A stretch of 45,633 nt of DNA from an uncultured Eubacteriales bacterium. GTDB lineage: Bacteria; Bacillota; Clostridia; Oscillospirales; Acutalibacteraceae. Under the pieces are notes generated by a model. The model searched no databases. It saw nothing but the letters and a program-made list of their open reading frames with translations, and was not told the DNA's origin. The stretch is from positions 1 to 45,633 of the forward strand of contig ONCX01000017.1 in the NCBI GenBank assembly GCA_900316455.1, in the 5' to 3' direction. Numbering within the stretch: position 1 is the stretch's first letter; every line of letters starts with the position of its first letter. Below, piece by piece: positions 1 through 8,014 of this stretch. The translations under genes and the position numbers were made by a program.

Positions 1-180
1 GTGCTGACAAAGCTTTCCGCCATTGTTTCCGGCGAGGGCGTCAACATTGAAAATATGCTCAGTAAGTCCAAAGGCGACTATGCCTACAGCATTCTTGATT
101 TCGGGGGCGACATCTCCGATTCCGCCAAGGAAGCCTTCAGCAAGGTTGACGGCGTTATCCGCGTGAGATTCATCGGCTGA
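1..180 (+). CDS. serA: D-3-phosphoglycerate dehydrogenase, C-terminal ACT domain (5' part outside window)
   Basis: The first frame is open from base 1 to a TGA at 178-180 and encodes 59 residues. They match the end of clostridial SerA: an ACT-type regulatory domain with the pattern NIENMLSKSKG followed by YAYSILD, ending in VIRVRFIG. SerA oxidises 3-phosphoglycerate to 3-phosphohydroxypyruvate, the first step of serine synthesis, and the ACT domain usually binds serine. The catalytic NAD-binding part lies upstream of the window. A strong intrinsic terminator follows 30 nt after the stop, so serA is the last gene of its transcript. The family call rests on a short tail only, but that tail is characteristic. 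Confidence 0.8.
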   Translation: MLTKLSAIVSGEGVNIENMLSKSKGDYAYSILDFGGDISDSAKEAFSKVDGVIRVRFIG

Positions 181-210
181 TTCAATTGAGCATTTAATTG
201 TAAATTTAAT

Positions 211-258
211 AAAGCTCCTTACAGCATTTTGCAATGCGCTATGCTGTAAGGAGCTTTT
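211..258 (+). terminator. intrinsic terminator of serA
   Basis: Arms 211-227 and 241-257 form a perfect 17-bp stem with a 13-nt loop, followed by a short T run. It lies 30 nt after the serA stop and separates it from the convergent minus-strand operon. Confidence 0.9.
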
Positions 259-304
259 TGGTTGTTAAAGATTATCGGATTTCATAAATAAATCTGTAAC
301 CTGA

Positions 305-628
305 TCACATTATATTTTCTTTGACAAAATACGCTTTTATCGGGCTTTCGGTAACCATGACAGATTCCTGATGGAAGAAAGCGCACAGATCCTTGGCTAT
401 CTCGTTGACCGTTGTGCTGTCCGCGTCGATCATCGAAAGCACGAGAGTGTTCTCCTGCGTGAATCTTCCGTCCTCATGGAAATAACCTCCCTGCTGCACG
501 CAAAAGGAAAACGCTACATGATAACTCTGGCATACGATTTTCAGCACGCTTATGTTTTTTTCCGTATCGTGCTTCTGGATCATGGTTTCGGAGTCGTTTA
601 ACCCTACGTATATTTTTGTTTCATTCAT
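305..628 (-). CDS. hypothetical protein, last gene of the acyltransferase operon
   Basis: This encodes 107 residues starting MNETKIYVGLNDSET. The reading frame extends upstream to a TTG at 643, but the ATG at 628 has GGGG about nine bases upstream and is preferred. I do not recognise the family. The protein is soluble, with no signal peptide or membrane segment, and its alternating hydrophobic pattern suggests a small alpha/beta fold. It starts 15 nt after the stop of the RCC1-repeat gene, so it is probably co-transcribed with the surface O-acylation genes. No function can be inferred beyond that context. Confidence 0.65.
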   Translation of the reverse strand: MNETKIYVGLNDSETMIQKHDTEKNISVLKIVCQSYHVAFSFCVQQGGYFHEDGRFTQENTLVLSMIDADSTTVNEIAKDLCAFFHQESVMVTESPIKAYFVKENIM

Positions 629-643
629 TATAATTTTCCCCAA

Positions 644-2077
644 TCAGTTGAGATTCCAGCCCGACGTATCGCACTGTCCGCAATTGTTTTCTCCATAGCA
701 GTAAACGCTGCCATCATCGTAAAGAACTGCAAAATGCGTGCTTCCCAATGAAACCGACACGGCTTTTCCCTGAGGCAGACGGTAATATTCCCCCCATTTG
801 CGGTTGTATACCGAGGGCTTGAAGCTCATGTCTATTATCCCCACGGTATCCCCACCCGCGTATACCGAAACAGCCTTGTCCCACTTACACGGGGTTTCAT
901 AGGAATATACCACGTCCCCCGAAAGCGTAAGTCCAACGGCATACGACACGGAAACGTCCGCGTCAATCAACTGCTGCTCCATTTTGCACGACGGGTGCGT
1001 ATAAAATAGATCTCCGCCGGCTGACAGTCCGCAAAGCGCGTATGCGCCTCCGCATATACTGTCTATCCCCGTCCAGCCGTCTGTCTGGATAAGCTTGTTG
1101 AATCCGCAGGTAACCACGGTTCCATCGCTGAGAAGAGCCGCGGTATTGTAATCAGTCGTTTTTATCTGTACAACATTCTTCCACTCGCCAACGTTGCACT
1201 GTCCACAGGAATTGTCACCACAGGCTACAACCGTTCCGTCCGAGAGCAGTCCGACTGTATGATATCCTCCCGCAGCGACCTGAACGACGTTTTGCCACGA
1301 ATCGGTGCCGCACTGTCCCTTTTCGTTGCTGCCGCATGAAATCACTCTCCCGTCTTTCTTCAGTCCGACGGTATGATAATAGCCTGCGGCGATTGCGCCG
1401 TCTTTAAGCTGCTTTCTTTTATCCTTCAGTTCCATATACGCGTTGAGTAATTCCGGGGAGATAGGTCTTCCTGAGCCGACGGTTTTTTCAACATCGTCGC
1501 TTCCCGTGTTTTGCATTACAATATCTTTGGCTCTTGCCATTGAGTCCTTGTAATCCCTTATGCCCCAGAGTATCTGAGCGCTGTTGAACCAGTCCCCGTT
1601 TTCCGCTTCGCCGAGGGCATATCTGTACTGACACTCGTTATAGATATCCTCGCTGCCGCTGTAATACATGATATCTTTAAGCAGACTGCTGGCGGTGAGG
1701 TAATCCCCGTCATTAATAAGAAGCTCCGCTTTCTTCTGAATACATTGGCACATTCTGTCGGCGCTGTCCGAATAGTCGCCAAGACCCTTGAATATGTCGC
1801 AGGCTTCATCATAATCTTCATGATCATACATTTCCGACGCGATATCGTAAAGACCCATGTTGTAATAATCGGATTCATACGCCGTGTCAATTCCGCCCAA
1901 AAAAGCCTTCGCAGCGTCATAATAACCAAAATTCGCGGCTGTATCGGCAAGTCTTACGCAGACAGAAGCCTGATTTTTGATGATTACGGTACAAATTATA
2001 AAAATAACAGCAGCAATTATGAAGGATATTTTTATCTTCTTTAATGGAAACTCCATGATATTTTTTTCTTTTTCCAT
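644..2077 (-). CDS. membrane-anchored RCC1-repeat (beta-propeller) protein with helical repeat region
   Basis: This encodes 477 residues. Residues 15-35 form a membrane anchor. Residues 40-190 are rich in Y/D/A with a TPR-like or Sel1-like pattern (units such as YYDAAKAFLGGID and DYDEACDIFKGLGDYSDS). From about residue 226 to the end there are roughly seven RCC1-type blades, seen as repeated HTVGL--DGTV--CG-N--GQC motifs. RCC1 repeats fold as a seven-bladed propeller; in bacteria the function is usually unknown, and ligand or protein binding is likely. An AGGGG ribosome binding site precedes the ATG at 2077. It lies 17 nt downstream of the DHHW gene and is probably an extracytoplasmic accessory of the acylation module. 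That role is inference; the repeats are directly visible. Confidence 0.75.
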   Translation of the reverse strand: MEKEKNIMEFPLKKIKISFIIAAVIFIICTVIIKNQASVCVRLADTAANFGYYDAAKAFLGGIDTAYESDYYNMGLYDIASEMYDHEDYDEACDIFKGLGDYSDSADRMCQCIQKKAELLINDGDYLTASSLLKDIMYYSGSEDIYNECQYRYALGEAENGDWFNSAQILWGIRDYKDSMARAKDIVMQNTGSDDVEKTVGSGRPISPELLNAYMELKDKRKQLKDGAIAAGYYHTVGLKKDGRVISCGSNEKGQCGTDSWQNVVQVAAGGYHTVGLLSDGTVVACGDNSCGQCNVGEWKNVVQIKTTDYNTAALLSDGTVVTCGFNKLIQTDGWTGIDSICGGAYALCGLSAGGDLFYTHPSCKMEQQLIDADVSVSYAVGLTLSGDVVYSYETPCKWDKAVSVYAGGDTVGIIDMSFKPSVYNRKWGEYYRLPQGKAVSVSLGSTHFAVLYDDGSVYCYGENNCGQCDTSGWNLN

Positions 2078-2094
2078 TTGCGTACCCCTTATAT

Positions 2095-3405
2095 TCAGTT
2101 AAGATTGCTTGCAAGGGCACTAAGCAGCGTGCCGGAATTGACGTCGTTTGCCTCGGAAAAAATAAGGTAAACATCGTTTATTGAATTTCTCCGCATCATA
2201 TCCGAAACCGAAGTTCCAAGCTCCTTTTTGTCAAACACAATGTAACGAATATCGGTTTTATGCACATTGTCATAATACGGCAGCAGGAAAGGAGTCAGTG
2301 AAAGATCAAAGCAGTCGCCTATGACAAGAGCGTTGCGCCCTGTGTGAAAACCTGTCGTCACGGTTTTCCACGGCAGAATATTCCCGTAAAGATAAGAAGA
2401 TGTGGTCGCCGTATCATACGCCATAAACGGAATTTCCTGCCTTTTGTCTATATGCGATACTCTGTAGTTCTTTGACGGAGCGAGCGGATAAAGCAATTCG
2501 TATGTGTCGATATTCATAGTTGACCAGCTTCCGGTTTGCGGACGAAGTACCTTATAATCATATTCGTCATAAGGAGTGGGCGTAAGACCCTGCGACTTTA
2601 TCATTTCATAATACACGTAATACGAGCCTTTTATATTCCACTGATGATTTCCGTAGAGGAAAAGCTCCTCGCCTTCCAGCATGTGAGGCTCCAGAATTTT
2701 AAGACTGTCGTAATACCTGACCTTGTCCGATGTGACCTTTGCCATTTCATCAAAAAGATTGCTCTGCCATCCGCTGTAAAGCTCAAGATTTCCGGTAAAC
2801 CTGCGCGCAAGCTTGGGAAAGGGAACAAGAGTAAAATACACATGACCGTCCTCCGGCAGCAGGTCGGCGTATTTTTGTATATTACGCGAAACACGCTTTA
2901 TGTTATCCGGAGAATAAGTATAAATTGGAGTTGTACCGCCCTTTTTCTTTACAAGCTCAAATACCGCCTCGTTTACCGAAACGTCGCTTCCGTCATAGTC
3001 TGTACTATTCTCAGCGTCATCGGCTTGAGTATCGCCGACGGCGTTTTCCACGTCGGATTTTTTCTGACCGTCGCCCTGATATTCCGCAACCTCCTTGTCG
3101 CTGTTGTCAAGATAATACATATCCTCGTCAGTATTAGCGGCTATAATACCCGTGAGCTTATCCGAAAAGCCAATGAGCGCATTCCTGCCAGGCACGCTGT
3201 CGGACAGAAAGGCTTCAAACTCAGAGGCGTATTTTCCGGAATAAAAACCTCTGAGCGTAAATTCAGGAGCGTTTTGCAAAACGCGGTTTTCATCGTGAGA
3301 TATACGCTCCCTGTCAGGCGTAAAAAACAGAATCAGACCGCCGACAATCGCAAATAGTATAAACCACCACATTGTAAGCATAAAAAAACCGAAGCGTTTT
3401 TTCAT
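2095..3405 (-). CDS. DHHW-family / AlgX-AlgJ-like protein (SGNH-like acyl-transfer partner)
   Basis: This encodes 436 residues with an N-terminal membrane anchor (residues 10-29). The typical N-terminal block HDENRVLQNAPEFT is followed by a conserved region on the export of a surface-polymer acyltransferase partner. DHHW proteins resemble the AlgJ/AlgX SGNH-like fold and accept acyl groups from an MBOAT protein to modify an extracellular polymer. The family signature DHHW appears here as NHQW at residues 253-256 (LYGNHQWNIKGS). Residues 100-145 are an acidic, Asp/Ser-rich insert. The gene starts 38 nt after the MBOAT gene. The polymer modified cannot be read from the sequence. Confidence 0.8.
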   Translation of the reverse strand: MKKRFGFFMLTMWWFILFAIVGGLILFFTPDRERISHDENRVLQNAPEFTLRGFYSGKYASEFEAFLSDSVPGRNALIGFSDKLTGIIAANTDEDMYYLDNSDKEVAEYQGDGQKKSDVENAVGDTQADDAENSTDYDGSDVSVNEAVFELVKKKGGTTPIYTYSPDNIKRVSRNIQKYADLLPEDGHVYFTLVPFPKLARRFTGNLELYSGWQSNLFDEMAKVTSDKVRYYDSLKILEPHMLEGEELFLYGNHQWNIKGSYYVYYEMIKSQGLTPTPYDEYDYKVLRPQTGSWSTMNIDTYELLYPLAPSKNYRVSHIDKRQEIPFMAYDTATTSSYLYGNILPWKTVTTGFHTGRNALVIGDCFDLSLTPFLLPYYDNVHKTDIRYIVFDKKELGTSVSDMMRRNSINDVYLIFSEANDVNSGTLLSALASNLN

Positions 3406-3443
3406 AATTGCAACCTGTTCCTTCCAAAGTATTTAATCGCGCG

Positions 3444-4856
3444 CTAAAATCTGAAATAAATAAACGGATTGTAGCTCTGTCCAACCAAAAAAACTGCCGA
3501 AAGCACCATCAACACGGTAGCCGCCGCGTATGACAGCGCCTCCGTGAACCCGCCCTGACCGGAATGCTTCTTTAACGCCGGAAGCACCGGCAGTGAGGCG
3601 ACAGCCGCTATAAGCGGAAGCACCGAGTATTTGCGTATGACAGCTGAAGTCAGAGGATCGATCAGCTGAATATTAAAGCCTATTCCGAACATGGCGCCTA
3701 TCTGCCGGAACGCAAGCGACAGATCAGTATGATAAAACAGCACCCAGCCGAGCATTGTGATAACAAATATCACAGGCAGCCTGAAAATATACGGGATTTT
3801 ATCCATACGCTCCCGACCTATTACGAACCGTTCGGTTATCAGCAGCACGCCGTAATACATTCCCCACAAAATGAAATTCCAGCTTGCGCCGTGCCACATA
3901 CCCGTCAGCGACCATACCACCATCATATTCAGAATTGTCCTGCGGGTCGTGCAGCGGCTCCCGCCAAGGGGAATGTATACATAATCGCGGAAAAAGCTGC
4001 CGAGGGATATATGCCATCTTCTCCAGAAATCCGTGATGCTTCCCGAAATATAAGGATAATTGAAATTTTCCTTGTAGTCAAATCCGAAAAGCCTTCCAAG
4101 ACCTATAGCCATATCGGAATAAGCGGAAAAATCGAAGTATATCTGAAATGTATACATCAGAGCTGCGTACCATGCCCCGGCTGTCGAAACAAGGTATGCA
4201 GGATCCGCGGGATCTATGCGCGATATCGCCGCACCGCAGAGATTGGCTAAAATCACTTTTTTGGCAAGTCCGACTGCGAATCTCCTTGCGCCCTCGGAAA
4301 ATCTCGCCGCGCTGAAAGGACGGCTGTCAAGCATTCGGGCAACGTCGGCATACTGCACTATAGGACCCGCGATAAGCTGTGGAAAGCAGCTTACATAAAG
4401 CAGAAGCTTTGCCGGATTCTTCTGCGCCGCCGCCTTTTTGCGGTAGACGTCAACCGTATATGTGAACACCTGGAACGTGTAAAATGAAATTCCTATAGGC
4501 AGCTTTTTCTCAGCCATATGCAGAGACAGCGAAAAAATATCCGCAAACGAATTGGCAAGGAACGCCGCGTACTTGAACCACACGAGAAAAATCAGCGAGG
4601 ACGCAATTCCCAGTACGAGCCAGATCCTTCGCAGGAAACGATCCGAACCGCCTTTGTCAATTCCCAGCGCGCATATGTAATTGAATCCCACCGACACCAG
4701 CATAAGAAGTATGTAAACCGGCTCGCCCCAAGCGTAAAAAATAAGCGACGCCGCTAAAAGAACGCCGTTTTTCCAGCCCATACTGCTCCTCAATGAATAC
4801 ATAAGAAGCGTTACCGGCAAGAAAAGGAGCAAAAAAGTCATACTGGAAAAAACCAT
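3444..4856 (-). CDS. MBOAT-family O-acyltransferase (AlgI/DltB-like)
   Basis: This encodes 470 residues of a polytopic membrane enzyme. It starts MVFSSMTFLLLFLPV, the usual AlgI N terminus. Core motifs include YFDFSAYSDMAIG (about 240-252), DFWRRWHISL (276-285) and MWHGASWNFILWG (320-332) with the essential MBOAT histidine at 322. MBOAT proteins of this branch move acetyl or other acyl groups across the membrane to a periplasmic or surface acceptor. The DHHW protein downstream is the expected partner. The gene is the first of a four-gene operon driven by the consensus promoter at 4923-4951. Confidence 0.93.
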   Translation of the reverse strand: MVFSSMTFLLLFLPVTLLMYSLRSSMGWKNGVLLAASLIFYAWGEPVYILLMLVSVGFNYICALGIDKGGSDRFLRRIWLVLGIASSLIFLVWFKYAAFLANSFADIFSLSLHMAEKKLPIGISFYTFQVFTYTVDVYRKKAAAQKNPAKLLLYVSCFPQLIAGPIVQYADVARMLDSRPFSAARFSEGARRFAVGLAKKVILANLCGAAISRIDPADPAYLVSTAGAWYAALMYTFQIYFDFSAYSDMAIGLGRLFGFDYKENFNYPYISGSITDFWRRWHISLGSFFRDYVYIPLGGSRCTTRRTILNMMVVWSLTGMWHGASWNFILWGMYYGVLLITERFVIGRERMDKIPYIFRLPVIFVITMLGWVLFYHTDLSLAFRQIGAMFGIGFNIQLIDPLTSAVIRKYSVLPLIAAVASLPVLPALKKHSGQGGFTEALSYAAATVLMVLSAVFLVGQSYNPFIYFRF

Positions 4857-4922
4857 TTTTCTTTATCACTTGCCTTTCGGAAGCATGAGTTTTTCAACAA
4901 AAAATCATCGGCAATAATAAGA

Positions 4923-4951
4923 ATTATATCATGACCCCACAATATTGTCAA
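4923..4951 (-). promoter_or_regulatory. sigma-A promoter of the MBOAT-DHHW operon
   Basis: On the minus strand TTGACA (4946-4951) and TATAAT (4923-4928) are both perfect and separated by exactly 17 nt. The predicted start of transcription is about 60 nt upstream of the MBOAT ATG. The -35 box is only 8 nt past the patatin stop codon. Confidence 0.9.
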
Positions 4952-4959
4952 CGTTTAAA

Positions 4960-5802
4960 TCATGAGAGATATTTTCTCAGAGAGTCCATCGCCGCGGCAC
5001 AGTCCGCCGCGCCGAGATCGTATATTGCCTGAAGCTTTTTGGTGTCGCGTTCGATATGCTTAACCCTGACAAGCCGCGAGGGACGTATGACAAAGATTTC
5101 CCCGCGCTTTTCCATTCCGATGATTCTCTCAACGCAGGCGTTGTATTCTTCCGGACGGCTGTTTATCCTCTCGGCTGCCCTTGGATATTTTTTGCCATAG
5201 AATAAATTGGCAAGTCTCGGATCCGTCTTTCCCTTGCGGTAATCTATGGGGCGCGTCAGCACTACGATAACCTTATCGCAGCCCATTTCAATGCATTTTT
5301 GCACCGGAATGCTGTCCGCCACACCGCCGTCGAGATACTTCTTCCCCTCATACTCAACTATTCTCGAAACAAACGGCATTGCGGAGGTAGCGCGCATCGC
5401 TTCCATCTGCCTGAAGCCGTCGGTGATTTTGATATATTCAGCCTCTCCCGTTTCAACGTTTGTAACCGTTGCGTAAAAATCTATTCCCGACTCCTCAAAA
5501 GCCTTTTCGTCAAATACATCCAGCTTTGACGGAAGATCATAGTACGCAAATTGCTTATTGATTATATTGCCGGTAGTAAGCAGCGAACGGATTCCCATAT
5601 AACAGCCCTTTGGCGCGTATTTTTTATTGTAGCGCAGCGCTCTGCCGCGCTGTCCCGAAGCGTAATTTACCCCGAAAAGCACTCCTGCCGACGTTCCGAT
5701 AACAATGTCGGCTTTTATATCGTTGTCCATCATAATATCCAGCACTCCCGCGGTATACAGTCCGCGCATAGCGCCGCCCTCCAGAACAAGTCCGGTTTTC
5801 AC
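4960..5802 (-). CDS. patatin-like phospholipase family protein
   Basis: This encodes 280 residues, the usual size for the bacterial patatin-like group (YlbK/RssA type). The oxyanion-hole motif EGGAMRG is at residues 8-14, the nucleophile serine is Ser38 in GTSAG, and the catalytic aspartate is Asp158 in DGGVADS. The family hydrolyses acyl esters of lipids with a Ser-Asp dyad in the cytoplasm or at the inner membrane face. There is no signal peptide. It sits between metY and the MBOAT operon promoter. Its physiological substrate is unknown. Confidence 0.9.
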   Translation of the reverse strand: MKTGLVLEGGAMRGLYTAGVLDIMMDNDIKADIVIGTSAGVLFGVNYASGQRGRALRYNKKYAPKGCYMGIRSLLTTGNIINKQFAYYDLPSKLDVFDEKAFEESGIDFYATVTNVETGEAEYIKITDGFRQMEAMRATSAMPFVSRIVEYEGKKYLDGGVADSIPVQKCIEMGCDKVIVVLTRPIDYRKGKTDPRLANLFYGKKYPRAAERINSRPEEYNACVERIIGMEKRGEIFVIRPSRLVRVKHIERDTKKLQAIYDLGAADCAAAMDSLRKYLS

Positions 5803-5853
5803 AGACTACCATTCCTTTCCCTGCCGTATCTTTTTCGCTCGGATAATTCAATC

Positions 5854-5893
5854 AAAAAATGCCCGCGCAAGGCTGATCTGCACAGGCATTTTA
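5854..5893 (-). terminator. hairpin terminator after metY
   Basis: Arms 5857-5869 and 5879-5891 pair over 13 bp with two G-U pairs; on the minus strand the hairpin is followed by a T6 run. It lies about 57 nt after the metY stop. Confidence 0.8.
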
Positions 5894-5894
5894 A

Positions 5895-5923
5895 ATTTTA
5901 TCATATCTTCTGAGTAAATGCAA
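5895..5923 (-). promoter_or_regulatory. possible promoter for the patatin gene
   Basis: On the minus strand TTGCAT (5918-5923) and TAAAAT (5895-5900) are 17 nt apart. The predicted start would fall inside the adjacent terminator-like hairpin, so either this promoter or the terminator role of the hairpin may be wrong. Confidence 0.4.
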
Positions 5924-5947
5924 CGGATTTTTGAATTATGCACACAG

Positions 5948-7228
5948 TTACCTTGTCGCCGCGGCAAGCGCCTGATCTACGTCGGCAATTATGTCCTCGA
6001 CGTCCTCTATGCCCACCGAAAAGCGGATCAGGTCGGGAGAAACTCCGCATTCCTCAAGCTCCTTATCGTTGAGCTGACGGTGAGTGGTGCTTGCCGGGTG
6101 CAGCACGCAGGTGCGCGCGTCGGCGACATGGGTGACAATAGCCGCGAGCTTCAGCGAATCCATGAAGCGTGTAGCAGCCTCTCTGCCGCCCTTTACGCCG
6201 AATGAAACAACGCCGCAGGTACCATTCGGCATGTATTTCCGCGCAAGCTCATAGTATTTGTTTCCGGGCAGACCTGGATAATTGACCCACGCCACGCGGT
6301 CATCATTCTCAAGGAATTCCGCCACAGCCATAGCGTTCTCACAATGCCTCGGCATTCTCAGGTGAAGAGTCTCCAGACCGAGATTAAGCAGGAACGCGTT
6401 CTGCGGAGCCATCATAGCGCCCATGTCCCTCATGAGATGCACCTTGATCTTCGCGCCGTATGCAGCCGCGCCGAAATGATCTGCATAAACGATACCGTGA
6501 TATGTCTCGTCAGGCTCGGTGAACATGGGATATTTACCGTTTCTCCAGTCGAACCTGCCGCTGTCAACCACAACTCCGCCGAGAGCGCATGCGTGACCGT
6601 CCATGTATTTGCTGGTGGAATGCACTACAACGTCCGCGCCGAATTCGATAGGACGGCAGTTAATAGCAGTCGGGAAGGTGTTGTCCACAACAAGCGGAAC
6701 GCCGTGGGAATGTGCCGCGTTCGCCCATTTTTCCAGATCGAGCACTGTCAGCGCGGGATTGGAGAGCATTTCAGTAAAGACGCATTTTGTATTTTCCCTG
6801 AAAAGCCTGTCGATTTCCTCAGCGGAAGCGTCAGGCTCGATAAAGTCAACCTCAACTCCCATATCCCGCAGGGTTTTGTTGAAAAGGTTGTATGTGCCGC
6901 CGTAAATCGCCGACGAGCTTATGAGATGATCGCCGGCCTTGCAGACATTCAGCACAGAATACATAGACGCCGCCTGACCTGAGCTTGTGAGTATCGCCAT
7001 AACGCCGCCTTCAAGGTCGGCAATCTTCTTTTCCACAGCGTCTACCGTGGGATTTGCAAGGCGCGTATAGAAAAAGCCGTCCTCCTCAAGGTCGAAAAGC
7101 TTTGCCATTCTCACGGAGGAATCGTATTTGAATGTGGTGCTCTGAGCTATAGGAATAACTCTCGGCTCGCCGTTTTTCGGGCTGTAGCCTGACTGAACGC
7201 ATTTTGTGGCTATTTTGAACTGGCTCAT
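5948..7228 (-). CDS. metY: O-acetylhomoserine aminocarboxypropyltransferase (sulfhydrylase)
   Basis: This encodes 426 residues of a Cys/Met-metabolism PLP enzyme. The PLP lysine is Lys207 in STSKYMDGH, the cofactor-pairing aspartate is Asp182 in VVDNTF, and the N-terminal TRLANPTVDAVEKKIADLEGG-like block is typical. The length (about 430) and the insert after the PLP lysine favour O-acetylhomoserine sulfhydrylase (MetY), which makes homocysteine from O-acetylhomoserine and sulfide, over the shorter cystathionine enzymes. A methionine gamma-lyase activity cannot be excluded. It is monocistronic, with its own promoter and a terminator. The leader is too short (about 45 nt) to hold a SAM riboswitch or T-box. 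Confidence 0.88.
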   Translation of the reverse strand: MSQFKIATKCVQSGYSPKNGEPRVIPIAQSTTFKYDSSVRMAKLFDLEEDGFFYTRLANPTVDAVEKKIADLEGGVMAILTSSGQAASMYSVLNVCKAGDHLISSSAIYGGTYNLFNKTLRDMGVEVDFIEPDASAEEIDRLFRENTKCVFTEMLSNPALTVLDLEKWANAAHSHGVPLVVDNTFPTAINCRPIEFGADVVVHSTSKYMDGHACALGGVVVDSGRFDWRNGKYPMFTEPDETYHGIVYADHFGAAAYGAKIKVHLMRDMGAMMAPQNAFLLNLGLETLHLRMPRHCENAMAVAEFLENDDRVAWVNYPGLPGNKYYELARKYMPNGTCGVVSFGVKGGREAATRFMDSLKLAAIVTHVADARTCVLHPASTTHRQLNDKELEECGVSPDLIRFSVGIEDVEDIIADVDQALAAATR

Positions 7229-7281
7229 AATTAATTATCTCCCTTTGTGAATATTTTATACAGTTTTACGAAAGCAGGATA

Positions 7282-7310
7282 ATTATACCACATATGATAC
7301 TTAAAATCAA
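7282..7310 (-). promoter_or_regulatory. promoter of metY
   Basis: On the minus strand TTGATT (7305-7310) and TATAAT (7282-7287) have a 17-nt spacer, placing the transcription start about 45 nt before the ATG. Confidence 0.75.
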
Positions 7311-7341
7311 GCCGTATGAACATATTTTAAGCGTTTTATTA

Positions 7342-7370
7342 TTGACTATGGCGGGTCGCTGTGATAGAAT
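7342..7370 (+). promoter_or_regulatory. promoter of the SUKH-like/vanW transcript
   Basis: TTGACT (7342-7347) and TAGAAT (7365-7370) have a 17-nt spacer. It diverges from the metY promoter and ends 51 nt before the ATG at 7422. Confidence 0.7.
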
Positions 7371-7421
7371 TATTCTGTTGCATTTATGCTTTATTATGTA
7401 TTATAGGGGAATGATAAGCTT

Positions 7422-7979
7422 ATGACTCCAGCCGAGTTTACGGAATACTGGAACAAGTCCGATAAACCGTCCTTAAATAAATTCAGACTCACGTCGCCTC
7501 TGGCTTCGGGACTGAGTTCCGCCTGCGTTTCCGCTCTGAAGGAGTACGGTCTGCCGGACGCGGCAGGCTGGCTCGAATTCGGCGAAACGAATGATTTTAG
7601 TAAATCGGTAACCGACGCTCTTGACGCGAGAAATCTCTTTCCGATAGGAAGAGTCGGCGCTTCCGGATTTATCTGCATCGACAAAAGCAGCGGCGCGGTT
7701 GTGATTTACGATCAGGACGATCCCGACGAGCTTTGGCTGATGAATTCATCGCTCGAGCAGCTCTATGAGAGCATCATGATATTCGACGTATTCAACTCCG
7801 GGATCAACGCGCAAAATCCGGATTACCACAGGAATTACAAAATTCCGGACGGAATGCTGAATGGGCTTAAAAACAAGCTGACCGAGTGCGATCCTGTTGC
7901 AATGGCGGGCAAAAGCTATTGGTGCTGCGAAGTTAGCGCTCTTGACGACAGCTTCGCAACACATTTGACAGCTCTCTGA
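7422..7979 (+). CDS. SUKH-family (SUKH-4-like) immunity protein
   Basis: This encodes 185 residues, cytoplasmic, with no membrane segment. The pattern of an N-terminal helix, then YGLPDAAGWLEF, a strand-rich middle (FPIGRVGASGFICID, GAVVIYDQDD) and a helical LEQLYESIMIFDVF block fits the SMI1/KNR4 (SUKH) superfamily, closest in layout to SUKH-4. Such proteins neutralise toxins of contact-dependent or polymorphic toxin systems. AGGGGA precedes the ATG. No toxin gene is next to it; the following gene is a VanW protein 35 nt downstream. A non-immunity SUKH role is possible. Confidence 0.6.
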   Translation: MTPAEFTEYWNKSDKPSLNKFRLTSPLASGLSSACVSALKEYGLPDAAGWLEFGETNDFSKSVTDALDARNLFPIGRVGASGFICIDKSSGAVVIYDQDDPDELWLMNSSLEQLYESIMIFDVFNSGINAQNPDYHRNYKIPDGMLNGLKNKLTECDPVAMAGKSYWCCEVSALDDSFATHLTAL

Positions 7980-8014
7980 TTATCTTCGATAAAAAAAGAC
8001 GGTGTTAAAAAAAT

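Noticed and set aside
7229-7281. Possible SAM riboswitch or T-box before metY
   Set aside because: The promoter leaves only about 45 nt of leader, too short, and no matching stems are visible.
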